Position numbers and translations under genes: made by a program | Notes under the pieces: generated by a model | Told to the model about the DNA's origin: nothing | Seen by the model: the letters and a program-made list of their open reading frames with translations, nothing else | The model's database searches: none | DNA from: Collybiopsis luxurians FD-317 M1 | Lineage: Eukaryota; Basidiomycota; Agaricomycetes; Agaricales; Omphalotaceae | Assembly: GCA_000827265.1 (NCBI GenBank) | Contig: KN834750.1 | Span: 1,403,297 to 1,467,296 of the forward strand | Direction: 5' to 3' | Length of the DNA: 64,000 nucleotides | Part shown: positions 22,961 to 36,334 of the stretch, one piece after another | How positions within the stretch are numbered: position 1 is the first letter of the stretch | How the letters are laid out: each line of letters opens with the position of its first letter

Positions 22961-23622
22961 CTTGTTCATGAAATCATGTGCTTGGTTGATTCCCTCTTTA
23001 TGTCAGATATCCTTGGAGGGTGCGATGCGGGTGTGCGATTTTTGGAATTTACACCTTAACAGCAATTGACCCTTCTTTTCCAAAGAAGAAGAGGGGAAAA
23101 AGCCGCTACGCTGTATGGGAAAAAGAAAACATCAGTATTAGTACGAATTGCCTGAATATATAAATTGGTAGATGCACGCGTCACATGTTCTATAGGAAAA
23201 ATTAGTCACGAGTTGGCGTTGCGTTACTCATCGATGCTTGGTTAGGTTAGGTTACGCCTTAGGTTGACAATGCTTCCACATTCACACTTTCGCAACAGCG
23301 TCCTAGTTAACTTTTCCCGCTCCCGCCATAATAACCATGCACATTACAAAATTGCTTCAAGAAATAACTGATACCATAGCCGGACTGAATTTGCCCTAAT
23401 TAGCCTCGACCTACCTCAAGGATGTTGATGGACAATTATCATTGTTGTCGGAGTTTTCTGATATGTCCAAGCATAACCCGCGAGAAACTGGGATCTACTA
23501 TTTAAATCTAAAACGAGTTGGGCCCATTATCTTCTTGTCGCGTCAAGCGAATGAGAGGATTCAAGCCCTTCATATTATTTCTACTTCAGCTTCAGCTTTC
23601 ACAGATCCAGCTTTATTGCAGA

Positions 23623-24513
23623 ATGGGTTTAACCTCCTTCGCTACTCAACGCAACGACCCTGCGCCCACTGCTACTATTCTTATTGCGCATGCCGCTCCC
23701 ACTAGCTCTGTTTCGGATACAGACATTGCTGTCGATATTATTGCTGACGTTGAAGATGTCGGTGGCTCGGATGCCGAGTTGAAACTGGAAGACAAGGACA
23801 AGGATGTGGAGCCCTGTGAGGCCGAAACCAATTGCCCCCCCACGGGTCCTGTTACTCCTGAATTTTCTAGAAAGCATGCAACCACGTCAAGGACGGTTGC
23901 GTACGTTGGACTGAAGTGCACTAGGAGTGTTCGCGGACTTGAGCATGAATCTTTTGCTGACTTCGGGCTCGCTAATGCTGAGAACGGGAAACCGAATGAG
24001 GACGCGAACAAGGCCGAGACCTTGCCTCCAGGAGAAATAGTGGTCGGAGTAGACGATGTAAGTGGAGAGAATGTATCGAATTTGGGCTTACACAAAACGG
24101 AAACTCTGAAGACTGCGGACGACCACGAAGATATGTGGGACGAAGTCAGCATTCCCACTGCTCCCAATTCCATTGTCCTGAATCCTGAAAAAGGGCACCG
24201 TAGCCATGGGTTGGCCAGTTGGAGCGCCCTTCTGGCCTCTCCTGAAAAACGACAAGCCAACTGGCCCGGGAACGACGACGTGAGCAACCCGGGCAGGAAT
24301 AAGGTCCTGATGACAATTCATACCCTATGGGAGGATCAATTAGAAAAAGACAGTGCCGATGGAAGTGTTGAGCCCTCTGCCATGCCCAACACAGGCATCG
24401 AATCTTCGTTAGTCCTGAGTTCTTCTCCCTCCTTCGTGTCAGTACTGACTTGTCTTCCTACTTCTGCTTCATGTATTCACCCAGATCGTCCCTACCTGTC
24501 ACTTCTTTTTTGA
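23623..24513 (+). CDS. Unassigned acidic protein, gene model uncertain
   Basis: An open frame of about 296 codons from the ATG at 23623 (an earlier in-frame ATG lies at 23551). It is Asp/Glu/Thr-rich with DIAVDIIADVEDVGGSD, a long polar middle, and a repeat-like SWSALLASPEKRQANWPG segment. No domain is recognised. A second open frame ending at 24764 (SASMQHPLHSLSTPNWKH...) overlaps the 3' end and could be joined by an intron whose acceptor follows TATTCACCCAG near 24483, but no donor of the right phase stands out. Treat the 3' end as provisional. Confidence 0.45.
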   Translation: MGLTSFATQRNDPAPTATILIAHAAPTSSVSDTDIAVDIIADVEDVGGSDAELKLEDKDKDVEPCEAETNCPPTGPVTPEFSRKHATTSRTVAYVGLKCTRSVRGLEHESFADFGLANAENGKPNEDANKAETLPPGEIVVGVDDVSGENVSNLGLHKTETLKTADDHEDMWDEVSIPTAPNSIVLNPEKGHRSHGLASWSALLASPEKRQANWPGNDDVSNPGRNKVLMTIHTLWEDQLEKDSADGSVEPSAMPNTGIESSLVLSSSPSFVSVLTCLPTSASCIHPDRPYLSLLF

Positions 24514-25234
24514 GTTCTGATCACTCAATCGGGCCATCTGCTTCGGAGTCTACATTCGAACTTTCTGCTTCTATGCAACACCCTCTTCATTCTCTTTCAA
24601 CACCTAACTGGAAGCATCTTGGCACACTAGCCAAAGTCAGCGGTCGAACTCCATCAGATACTTTCCGGAGGGTTGGGACGTATACTCACGCGACCACGGA
24701 GAAGAACAAACTCGAGAGTGAATCTATGTTGCCTGTAGACTCGAATAGAAATAATAATCTTTGAACAGAGGAAGAGGAAATCGAAAGGAAACAGGCGTTT
24801 CTGGAAATCAATACTCTGTAGTATTTGAATCTACAGCATGTGTACAATTGTCGTGTTTTTAGCATTTTCTTGCTGCATATTTGATTATTGCGCAATTGAC
24901 GCGAGAATTAGGATGCACGTGTGCGCGTCTGCTCCGGTCATGAACCGCGCGTCCGTGGTCTTGTGAAAAGTTGAGTAACGCATTGAGACAATACTGTGAT
25001 ACTGATTTCATTCGTTATTCGTACTGTGGTCTATGTGACAGGTTTTGTAAGTAGCGTAAAGTAAAAGGTCAAAGTCTAGATATTTTGTGGGAACACGACG
25101 CGGTAGGTAACATAACACATGGAGGGAGGGAGAGATCGAGAGCAAACGACAAGAGCCACAAGGAGGGTATTATAGCAGTAAAAGATTCATCATTATCGAA
25201 ATCCAAAAGCAAACCAACATCAAAAAAAGACCCT

Positions 25235-28200
25235 TCACTGCATCTTGCCCAATATTCTGGGCTGCGAAACATCCGCCATGTTGATGAAGATATCATCTGC
25301 GGGATGTCTGTATAGCGGAGCCTTCAGTCTCTTTTGATCCAAGTGGTGTCCGATAAATCCAATGCTGCGTCCCAAGACGAACAATCCGTTCAGAGTACCT
25401 ATCTTAATGTACTCTTCAGCTTCTTCGGGAGTGAATGCACCGGAGTCTCGGAGGAGGTCGACGAAGCAGACAGCAATGCAGCCGTCGACGTTGAGGATAA
25501 GCTAGAGAAGAAAGGTTAGGATTGGCTAGAAGTAACAGTAGAAAATCCTTACAGTGTCCTTCTTTGAAGTAGTAACCTTCTCTACTGCAAGCGCATAATC
25601 AAGCAGCGAATGAGAAGGGAAGTTTTTGCGGACATATTCCTTGACGAGCTCGACTCGAAGATCAGGGTTGTTGACGGATTTGATCTTGTGGCCGATACCG
25701 GAGACTATGAGGAGGACAGAGGTTCGGTATCCGGTGTCCTGTGGATTAAAACTTAAAAACTTACTAAGCTTGTTCGCCTTCCTGCTCTGGTCAACAAACT
25801 CTCTTGGTGTTAACCCTTGGTCACGAGCACCAGAGAACATGTCGGCAGCTTCATCGAGGGCACCACCGAATCTATCAGCCCATTATACGTCAGTCAGTGT
25901 TTCTACAGATAGTGAATGAGTATACTTACCGACTTCCGATTGTCAACAAACCACTAGCCAAACTCGAGATCAAATCCTTTCCTGCACGAGTTGCGACGAT
26001 CGTGTTCATTGCACCAGATACAGCGGGACCGTGGTCGGCAGTAAGCATGAGGACCATTTCAATGAATTTGGTGGCGTAGAGGGGGAGGCGACGTCTGCAA
26101 GCGAAGGGTATTAATTAGTATACAGATCGAGAAGGAGAGAACAGAAGGTGGGCGAATGAAGGGAACAAGCAAATCGAGAGCAAGGAGCAAACAGAGGGTA
26201 GCAGAAGAAAATCTTGCAAAGAAGGCCCACACTTACTTGAACCATAGCAAACTGACAACACCACCCAGACCAATATTTTCCTTGAACACATCCGAAATAC
26301 GCATACCCGCGTACATTAGTTCTTGACCTCGTTCGTCGGAGATAGTGGAGATGAAGGCAGCAGGTTTACGGATGAGACCTGAACAGAATGAGAGGCAGTT
26401 GGTCATTTATCTTTCTCACATCGAAGCAGGATCGGACTCACCCAACTCAGTAGCCCACTTGTAATCCATCGGAATAACCGGTGGATCGACCTCCTTCTTT
26501 TCGATAATGACACCCTTCTGGACCAGTGTCTGGTACACCTTGGTGATTGTAGCAGGGAGATCTTCGAATGTCGGCGGTACGACAAAGCCAGCAGTAGCCA
26601 TGGCGCGGTTCTACATAAATAGGGGAGAAGAGTGAAGAAAAACACTCGTTAGAAAAACAAGCTTGGTGAGAAACTTCAAAGAGAGTTTACCTTGGCCTCC
26701 GCAGTCTCCCTGTCACTTCCAGCCAAACTTCCGGCATGTCCAAACTGTACTTCTGTCTTGAACATCCCCGCACAGGTACCTGCCCACACAATCAATTCCT
26801 GTTTGACCGTATTCAAACGGATAAACGCACCGATAGCCCAAGCAACAATCGGCTTGGTAATTCTTCCCTCCTTCACAGCATCGATCACACGATATTCTTC
26901 TACACCTCCAACCTCACCGAGAAGAACGAGCATCTTGCATTCGGGGTCGTCTTGGTACCTCAATAAATGATCGATGAAGGAGGTTCCGGGATAACGATCA
27001 CCACCAATGGCGATACCCTCATAAACACCGTTAGTTGTGAATGAGAGAATGTTGTTCAACTCGTTGGACATTCCACCTGCGATAAACAATCAGATGTTGA
27101 ATCATTTACCCGCAGCACACAACACACCGGACTTGGAAACGTATCCTACACTTCCAGCCCTGTAAAGCTTGGAGGCAATGATGTTGTCCATCATCCCTCC
27201 AGAGTTACCGATACGGAAGCAGCCAGGCTTGATACCTCCGACAGTAGCAGGACCTGTTGCGATGAAAGAAAAACAAAGATCAGTCCGAGGTCTTGATGAG
27301 ATCGCAAAAGTATTTTACCGATGATCAACACGCCCTTTTCCTTGGCCTCTACGAGAATTTCTCTTGCGTGTCGCTCCGGGACACCCTCAGCAATCAGTGC
27401 AATGCTCTTGATCTTCTTCGCATGTTCGGGATGCCTCAAGATCTCCATGGTAGATGAGTACACAGATCGGGAAGATGCAAAGTTTACGATGCTGTCAACG
27501 TCTGAGTGTTTGGTTCCACCTAGAATAGAATTAGTCAGATCCCAGATCATTCCAGTGATAAACAGCACGACGTACCTCCAGCAGCAAATGCCTCCTGTAC
27601 ACTGGTGTACACTGGTAACAGTGTCTCCTTTGTTCCCCAGTAGAACTTTTGGATGTGATGACCTCCGAAGGGATAGATCATAGCTGCCACCGAGGGAGTA
27701 GAGCGGCCGCAAGAAAAGTCAAAGTCGAGCATGCCTACAAAGCAAAGTGAGCGAAGAGAGAGAAGATGAGCACCATTGCGTACCTTGGATAGCTCTTGGC
27801 TGCAATCCATATACGAACGACCTGGTATTCGAATCAAATGGTCTGAACCATGGTCTCTCCGGCGCTTGGCCACCTTTACTGGTAGACGTATGAACAATTT
27901 GATCATTGACCTGTGTCCTCGCCCCGTCTGGACCAATAGATCCTACAGGAGGATTCTCCGTAGTAACCTCAGTGGCCTTGGCAGGCGGGGTACCGGGAGC
28001 CGTCTGGGATGCAGTGGCAGTTTGAGACTTTGGTGCGGCAATGTCATCAGGCTTCAACAGTCCCAACGCAAGAGGAACGATGGCGGTAATGTGCGTCTCG
28101 GGACCGAAGACGTGAATGGGGACACCAAGAGATTCACCGAGAAGACGCATCGCCTAAAAAAAAAAGTTAGTACAGGGCAGATTTGGAAAAGATTCGTGGT

Positions 28201-29589
28201 ACTTGCCTTCAAACCCTCCTGATAATTAGGACCTCCACGTCTCACATAAATGGCAACATTTGCCCTAATTAACGCTGTCTTGTACTCTTTCAAAGCTCTA
28301 ATGATACCCTTAAACGTCGCGGCGACATTGGTGAAGTTGGCGATACCACCTCCGATGATGAGGATCTTGCCCTTGGGATGGACCTCTCCACGAGTGATCA
28401 GATCGATGATGGTTTTAGCGTATTCGTAAGTCTGGCCTTCAGTTGGAGCGCCAGAGTATTCGCCGTAATTAGCGAGCTCGTCCGCAAAACCGGCCGCAGC
28501 GATGGCATCGGAATACACGACGGAGGCTCCTCCTCCGGCAACCATGGTCCATACGCGACCATGAGGGTTGAGAACAGTGAGTTTGAGTGAAGCGCCAGTC
28601 GAGGCGTCAAGTTTTTGAATGTAGGCTTCTTCTTTGGTCAGAGAGCGACCGAAGGGAGCAGGGAAGACCATTGGAGGGCCACGGTCGGCAGTGACCTTGC
28701 CGGAAGAGGGAGTAGCGGAGGTAGTATTTGGTTCGTAGATGGCGAGATCTCGGGCGATGGCCCACTTTTGTCCTACGATAGATTCGGCAGTCTGATCCAA
28801 CTTGGCGGCCATATCGAGATAATGAATCTCAACTTTGCCTTGCGAATTTTCCATACAAATGAGAGGATTGATCTCTAGATACGCGTAGTGGAGGTCGACG
28901 TAAACGCTGTAGAGTCTGACAATGAAATCGGCAAGGGCATCCTTCCGCGCTTGAGTTGGGACATGGACAAGAAGGGTATCGATAACGGCTTTTCTACCTG
29001 GGAATGTGTTTGGATTGGCATGGGTGGGTACGGGAACGAGAAGTTTGAGAGCCTTGGCATCAACGTCGCCAACATCTACACCACCCTCATGGGTAAACAA
29101 GATGGTGTCACCGCCTCGTTCAGAGTTGATACAGACGTAATACTCTGTATCGCTGGGATGGGGAAGGAAAGGTTCCAAGATGAAACTGGTCAAGGGACCT
29201 TCCACAGACTCGACTTTGGTGACCTTGCCTGCGCGTTGCTGAATCCATTCGTAGGCTTCAGGGAGGGATTTGTTGAGAGCAAGGAGACCGGCCTTTCCAC
29301 GACGTTTGATAAGCTGATCTGGTTTGGCGACAAATTTTACGCCTGATTGGGAAGTCCAGGCAGGGAGTCGGTCTAAGGGGGTCAAATGGTTTGTATCCTC
29401 GTCGAGAAGGACCTGAGCGACTTTAGGGACGGAAGATGTAGCAGATGGAGCAAGTTGAGAGCCATCGATGACTGGAGAACGCGTGAGCCAGTAAGTGAGC
29501 AAGAGTTTGGCGTCGTATTCCCTGATGGCTGTTGATTGTCAGCGACGATGAGCGACGATTGGATAATGTTGCTAACCTTTCGACGACAT
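25235..29589 (-). CDS. ATP-citrate lyase, single-chain (ACL)
   Basis: Cytosolic enzyme cleaving citrate with CoA and ATP to acetyl-CoA and oxaloacetate, supplying lipid synthesis and acetylation. The first exon is only 13 nt (MSSK), spliced to [15 protein letters not shown]. Then follow the ATP-grasp/citrate-binding half ([27 protein letters not shown]), a Pro/Thr-rich linker (about 28030-27890), the CoA-ligase-like region with IPQ-type segment [15 protein letters not shown], the catalytic histidine motif [11 protein letters not shown], and a citrate-synthase-like C-terminal domain ([27 protein letters not shown]) ending ILGKMQ at 25235. Domain order equals animal ACLY and basidiomycete ACL. 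About ten introns, several in the 3' half. Intact. Confidence 0.95.
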
Positions 29590-29642
29590 TTTGAAAGTAA
29601 AGAGAAAAAAAAAAGATCAGATAACAACACGCGTCGAAAAGA

Positions 29643-29649
29643 TTTTATA
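29643..29649 (-). promoter_or_regulatory. TATA box and CT-rich leader of ATP-citrate lyase
   Basis: TATAAAA on the minus strand lies 54 nt before the ATG at 29589. Between them, a pyrimidine run (about 29592-29615, CTTTTTTTTTTCTC type) resembles the CT blocks of highly expressed fungal promoters. Confidence 0.5.
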
Positions 29650-32418
29650 CCCCAGCGGCCGACATCTTTGGGGATTCCCACGGCTAGGCTGCAGCGGTTG
29701 GACTCTTTTTACTCGGCTCTACCCCAGCGCATATACCCAAGTTTGTATACTACTCACCTTATCGCATTCATCCACTAACACTTGCCTCAATCCAACTCGG
29801 ACGCGTCCTCCTTCTCACGACGCGTCCTCAATTTTCCTTGTGATTTTACGCGCTCTTAATATTCCCATCTGCATACTCTACAGTCCACTCTGAGAGTAAA
29901 GTTTGTATCTCTCCCCAGTATCTATCACTAGACTTAAACAGATCATGGTACGATTTCGCCATTATCTATTATCAGTGCTACCATCGTACGATAAAATACT
30001 CGTTTAAAATTTCTCCTCACACCATCTCATCAGTCCTCCTCGCCGTTTCCTCGAGGCCCTACTTGACCTTCTTCTCGCCTCAAGGCCTCCCGAAACACTC
30101 CAGAGCACTCCTCACAATTTTCTGACCCTGTCCCAGAAGATTCCGACTCCAAAGGACTCTCTACCTACATACTTCTTGCTCAACAATTCAGTTTAACCCT
30201 CGTACCTCCCAATTCTGTTGTCACTGTCACGTACGACTCTATCATTCCATTCATTCAGACGTCGCATCCGCTCTTTACGGGAGGGACAGGAGAGACAGGT
30301 AACTCGAGGTATGTACACAGTCTGGCACAGTCTTACTCGGATTTCTTCTATTCATCTTGTTGGTTATAATTGAGTGGGAAGAATATGCCTCGCTCGTGTA
30401 CTAGATGCTATCCCAGAGGCACCATTTGAGTACGCCAAGCTCCGGTCGTCCAGAATAAAAATAGGGTTGGGAATGAGTCATCCCAAAACAGGATTTGGCG
30501 CTAATCACAGATGGCAATCAGACGCTCGTTTTCAACTCCAGCCACAGCCAAGCCACAGCAAACTTATCACTTGCTACAGCGTCACCTACTACTGTGATAC
30601 TGCTTTTACGACCTACCTATATCCCAGACCCCAGTTTGAGAGTTGTTCCTGGGATGTAGATTCCATTGTTTCAAATACTGAGGAACCACAAGGTACAGAG
30701 TGAGTTGGATTGACACGAGCGTCCCAAAGCAGGTCCTATCTCACCAAGGATCACGAAATCGACAGGGCGAGCACAAACAGTCACAGCTCTCCACAATCAA
30801 TCATTGTTTCAATCCCGAGACTGTTACGATAAAAGAGGATCATGCTTAACTCTACGAACTGCGGTAAGAGGCCGGTTTACTGAGCACTTGTAAGAATAAG
30901 TATCAACAGCCAGTCCCTGAAAATCTTCATCAAGTCAAAATCAGCGGATTGGGGTGAAGTTTAGCGGAATGTATTGTCCAGCTCAAGCCAGCATCTAAAG
31001 CCTCCGCGATTTCAGTGCGCGCCACAAGAATTTTTATCTGTCTCTTTTGAGATTGCATCACATAGAATTTGGTCTCATTTCGTTTGTTCTGCTGTAGTTG
31101 AGCAATGATAGATCTGTCTGTTCGAAATGTCCAAAATACATCCTATCATCAGTCTCTCAACTGTCTATCGAATCTGGCGGTATCTCGAACTCTCCCCCCT
31201 GGCTCGGATTGCATCTATCCCTGCCGTGAAGCAGATGTGCATCCTGAGATCTGGAGAGTTCCAGAAAGCTACCAAGTTTGCTCACCAGTCGGCACACGAC
31301 AAAATTTCATCAGCGTCTTTTCAAGCTGGCGCCTAATTACCTTCCTGGTACTGCAATCGAACTCGATGGCGTTTTCTAGAAAAGGTAGCGGTCAAAAAAA
31401 GGAATAGTGACAGTCTTACAGGATAGCGTGTCTGAAACACGAGAAGTTTTTATTTAATAATCCATGCAGATCCTTCTAGTCTCCTTATTGTCACTGCTGC
31501 CATGCGTCATGTCGGGAAAGCCTCCAGGCTTCGACTTTACTACTCGTGTACCTTGAGCAATCGAGTTACTAGTAAGTTACCGCAGCCATACAGGAACCAA
31601 GTGCATATAGGTGATGAAGATCGAGACGATCGCAGACGCCGACCTCCAACGCAACCCGGCTATATACTGTGCAGCTAATTGTAGTCGCATAACTGCCCAT
31701 ACGTACCGTATTTATAGTACCCCTCAACGTCAGATCCCGGGTGCTATAGACAACTGGACGATCATCTTTCATCCTTACCAGAATGAAACATAAAAACACT
31801 TTACCGCCCCTCTGATATTGCTCTCGAATTTGAAGTCAGGGTGAAGATCGTTTCCTCGTAGTTAGTGTGACCTCGGAAAGACGACAGAATCCTTGAAATC
31901 GCTGTGTTTTGGAATTTTCCACCATCTACATATGAATCTTGCACACATACGTACCAACACCGCGCAGTCGGACATCGGATTTTGGAGAGGATTATCAACG
32001 ATGGGATACACCAAGAGCTCACACTCGAGGTGGAGTCAGCATATGTTAACATATTTATGCCAGGAGCTTCTTTAAAAGGCTAATCGCTTTTGACTGGTGT
32101 GAGATTATTATTATGATGACACAGGCCAAGGTGGAAAAGCTACGGTAAATAAGAACGCCGGGGCGAAACCAAAAAGGATACACACATTATTACATTTACA
32201 CCCAACTACTCTAATTTTTCAAAAGAGCACACTATCAAGAAAACGTTTCGTAGATACGCTATTGTATTACATACGATTAAATCCAGCGTTCCATGCGCTG
32301 TTTTAGAAATGACCAAGTACATGATAATACACCAAAATCTACATCTGCAGATCAAACATACGTTCTGTACATCGGAAAAGATTCAGCGATATCCGTATGG
32401 ATACGAAGCCAGATGGAC
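29650..32418. other. Mostly unassigned region with coding-like fragments
   Basis: No family was recognised. Between about 30033 and 30320 (+), two overlapping frames read like protein (one with RRFLEALLDLLLASRPPETL, another with LSTYILLAQQFSLTL), preceded by a plausible acceptor (CATCTCATCAG near 30032). An ORF at 30374-30703 may be a later exon. Further ORFs at 31105-31407 and 31801-32052 look like chance. The 30.0-30.7 kb stretch may be an unresolved small gene on the plus strand. Confidence 0.3.
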
Positions 32419-34378
32419 TTACTTTCCGAGGTCTGGAGGAGCGAACGAGTTCATCGGGAAGGACCCGCGATGATCGAACTCCTTCTAAATCCAACGATGA
32501 GAAATTTCTTGGAATATTCTACGAGAAATCTCTTACCGCGCTGCTCTGGGTGAAAGCTGCCTCCCAACCGTCCATGTCATTGGGTCCCACGGATGGTACC
32601 CTCGTTCCCAAATGGAACATATTCGTATGGTTCGTGGTGGTTCCTTGTTTGTCAGTTCCCCTTCCGCGAACGACCCGACGAGTGTTCAGCCTGCATAATA
32701 TGGTAAGTGGCTGCTACTTCAGACAGAGCACGAGGACTTGCGTTGCCATGAAGGAAATTGCGTACACTGCGGAAATTTAGAATGTAAGATCTCGACGGAG
32801 ATAACCCACTGAAGAAACCCAAAACGTACACTTGCTCAGGATGAAGAATACCGCGATGAAGATCAGATTAGTCGGCATGATATTGTACTAATCACTGAAT
32901 CAGCAAGGAATTTGAACGCCTGTGTACAAAATTAACTCACCAGGATCACGGTGGTTACGCTGATGACACTGGGATCGACAAAATTAGATCGCATGTTATA
33001 AATTTGTCGGGATATTTAATACCTGGATATACAGAAACATTAAACTGTCAGATAAAGAATAGCATTGGAAAAGTTACCCACCTTGTCAGGGCGCCTGTGT
33101 TTATTGCGTACTTGATGAGGCTACTGACTAAAGAATCGGACCTTAAATGAGATGTGCGAGTTATTATCAGGTGTGTAAGTGCAAAGGCATATGCTTACTG
33201 GCGATAACCAGTACGCAGCTTGTTGAGGAAATAACACAGCGCCAAGGCGGTGATGATGTCGGTCATCATGCCCACCCCCAGTGAAATCGTGCCGAGAACC
33301 TAAAGATACTGATATCAGGGACCTGATAGCATCACAGTGAATCAAACCTACTCGTAGCTGCACTACAGAAAACACGTTTGGAAGCAGAAACCTGAACTGA
33401 ATACTTGAGAAAAAGCTAGCGCTCGGTGTCAAAGCTTGCTGGTACGTACGACTTTATTGTGAATGCTGGGCAAAGTCAGAGTGAGCAATCTGCTGAAAGC
33501 TGGATCTACTTACCAACTGCTAAACCCAAACCGCCCAGGGCCAAACACATCTGCGGTAATTCAGCCCCAGTTCAGCCATCCAATTTAGTGACTCACGATC
33601 AACCCCGTAATCCAGAAGTTTCGCTCGCTAACTGGAGAACAATCAGAAAGTGGTCGAGAAGAATATTACGGAAGAGACGTACAACGCCACACCCTTAATG
33701 CGAATGCACTGCATATGTGGAAGGTTAGATTAAATGTAAAGGTCAAGGAGAGCTTCGTACATCTTGACAATCGCGCCTACGATAGCCTAGGTAAAAGTCT
33801 TTCCTTGAGTTTGCTTTAAAAAAGTAGCGGGATCCCACATACACCGAGCAATTGCTGTAGCTGGTTGAGTTAATCAAACTTGTCAATCCTTGATTCTATT
33901 GAAATCGGACGCCACTACACACAATAAATGCCCTGTTGGTTTCAAATCAGCAAAAAAATTTATGCCTGACTTGACATGATTTTTTACCAAGTCTGGTTCC
34001 CTTCTATAAGCGTGAAGGGGTTTGAAAAATTGGAGATACCATAATGATAGTATATTTGGCCGATGAAAGCTTGATCCGCCGTCTCGAGGATTCTACCGAC
34101 CGACCGACGCGTGTCAACCAAAACCTGGGGGTATCAAAGAACAGTCGGCACATACAAGATCAACAGAACCTGGAGATAGCTCAACACTGAGATTAGAGTA
34201 GAAGGTATCGAACACGTACGATGAATTTATATATTGGTCTATCCAAAGGGTAGCTGACAAAATAGGTGTATATCTGGCTCACAAGGATGCCATACACACA
34301 ACAAGCCCCTGCGAATCCGACAAAGAGAGCTCCCAGCGTGTTGTCGATGGTCACCGACGACGAGACAGTCACAACCAT
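32419..34378 (-). CDS. DUF6534-type seven-helix membrane protein
   Basis: Integral membrane protein of an Agaricomycete-expanded family of unknown function. The ATG at 34378 begins MVVTVSSSVTIDNTLGALFVG, followed by a first helix and YPLDRPIYKF. Later exons give ETADQAFIGQIYYHYG, VLGTISLGVGMMTDII, LALCYFLNKLRTGYR, SLVSSLIKYAINTGALT, VTTVILYNIMPTNLIFIAV, LYAISFMATLNTRRVVRGRG and TDKQG. These are exactly the family landmarks. The junction MAT-LNTRR requires a GC-AG intron (32691-32741). The C-terminal end is uncertain: if the GTAAGA...TTTAG intron near 32532 is spliced the stop is at 32419, otherwise at 32519. Eight or so short introns. Confidence 0.8.
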
Positions 34379-36334
34379 GGTTAAAGATGAAGAGGGAAGG
34401 TTGTGAAGGAAAAAGTGATGGATGCGGGATAAAATGGAGGAAGTGGGGTCTACGGAAATTGTTCCCTCATATTGCTTTTAGATGATCCACGGTGGTGTGG
34501 AAATTCAAAACCGCCCAGAAATCCAAGGGACAACGAGCCGCGTGCTACTGATCTTTTAATATATTTCCTTTTTTGGTTTTAATTGAGCAACATACCGTAA
34601 ACGCGGCACCCGGTTGTAAAGCGAGTCCGGATTTCAGTAGCTGGAATTAGCAGTAGTGGCGGTACATATCTCTAATCCTCAAAGCACACTTTGTTCCGAC
34701 AGAGCTGTTCGCTGATGTTCGCCCGGATGCCTCGAGCTCAACCCGAGCAGGTTCAACATTCTTCCTTGAATAACTCGAAGCGCCTCGATCGTATCCGATA
34801 CGCATATCTTTTCCAGTGACGGGTACATATCCCACCGTCTTGATATCGGTCTCTGCCGTCTACCTATAGTTACCTACGCAGAGACGGCTAGAGGTCATAC
34901 AGTAGGGTTCTCCATGTGCAGCGTATACTTGTTATGGGTTAGTTGTTGTAAGGCGAAATACCTAAAATTTAGGGCAGGTACGCACATATGCATAGTGTAT
35001 ACTTCAAGGTCAGGTCCCGACAAATTAATGATTCGACTGGTAACTGAATAGGATTGCTTCTGCTTTTTTCAATTGATCCAGATACGTAGAGGAGACCACA
35101 GCAATCATTAATTTGTATCGCCTATTGGTACAGGATGGACTCGATTGAGACGTACGTGGATCCGACAAGAACCTCGACAGCAAGTTATTTTTACTGAACT
35201 TCAAAAACCGCAGATCTCAGCTGTGTTTCCGAGTGCGAGAGAGTGCGGGTCTCCGGTGTTTGCGGCAGCACATTCTATCTATTGTTAAAGAGCACATGCT
35301 TGAACTTGGTCCGAGCACCCCAAAAGCCAATCTACAGTCACATCCCGAAGAACGTAAGGATCGTGAAGGTTGCGGGGCGCGTGAGGCACGCCTTCCAGCT
35401 CATGTTGGAGAGTTACCATGCAAGTATCTTCATGTTCAGTGTTGGCGTTCCTGTGCGATGTAAGCTCAAGGCCATTTGAAAGCATGGGTAAGATAGGGTT
35501 CATTACCGGGTTGGATCCAAAAATGACTGGTTCCATACCTTGTCAAGCGCAGTGACTTCTATGTCTGCGCTGCAGATGGTCGCAAACCCAGATCACCTTA
35601 CCGTTTCCGAACCACCTCATCTTCCTACTAGTACATCTTGGTATTCATTCTGAGAGATCAATTGAGCTTTTATCCGCAGAAATCAAACCCAGATATGCTT
35701 GGAATCCATAGTAGCCTGGGTAGAGTAGGGTCCACAAGAATCGGAGCCAAATGTAACTGAAGAAGTTCTGCCGCGTATACAGTATGTAACTTGAGGGATA
35801 GTAACTCGTTCACACAGCTTTGCTGCCATTTTGGCGAATGTCCTAGTAGCCCTCCGGGCGATGTATACTGAAAGGCTCAAAATGAGAAGAAAACAGTACG
35901 AGGTCGAATGCCAGAGGAATTCAGCTGTCGTTTGCCAAGAGGCTCATTCTGAGCTAGGTCTCAAAACAAACACTCTCTACAAAAGAAAAGATGACGTATT
36001 CGTGACTGTCACTCGAGAGAACGACGTTCTCATTAGTAAAAGCATTGACTGATAAGACGAAAAAAAGCCGAAAAGCTCGAAAAAGCAAAGTCCAGAATAA
36101 GGGATGGAAAGATCCAAGTATATAGGTAGTGGGATGTGCAGTAAAGGTGGCGCAACGATGTAGGATAAATTTGGAGAAGGGACCCAACGAGGGAGCATCA
36201 ACATAGTGTGCAAATTGCCCGCTCCATACAGAGCGTAAAGGGTAACACATAGATCGAACATGCAAGGGAACATAATGCATCGGGATTTATCGGTGAAAGT
36301 AGGCACGAAACATTTTAGATAGCATAGATGTTTC
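34379..36334. other. Region without a confident gene
   Basis: Holds the promoter of the DUF6534 gene and the 3' side of the phosphoesterase gene. Plus-strand ORFs at 35233-35479 (containing KPIYSHIPKNVRIVKVAGR) and 35831-36052 (MRRKQYEVECQRN region) have a somewhat protein-like composition but no recognised family and no obvious start. They could be relics of one degraded gene. Confidence 0.35.

Noticed and set aside
23623..24764. Transposon- or retrovirus-derived protein
   Set aside because: The acidic protein shows no integrase, protease or reverse transcriptase motifs, and no terminal repeats flank it.
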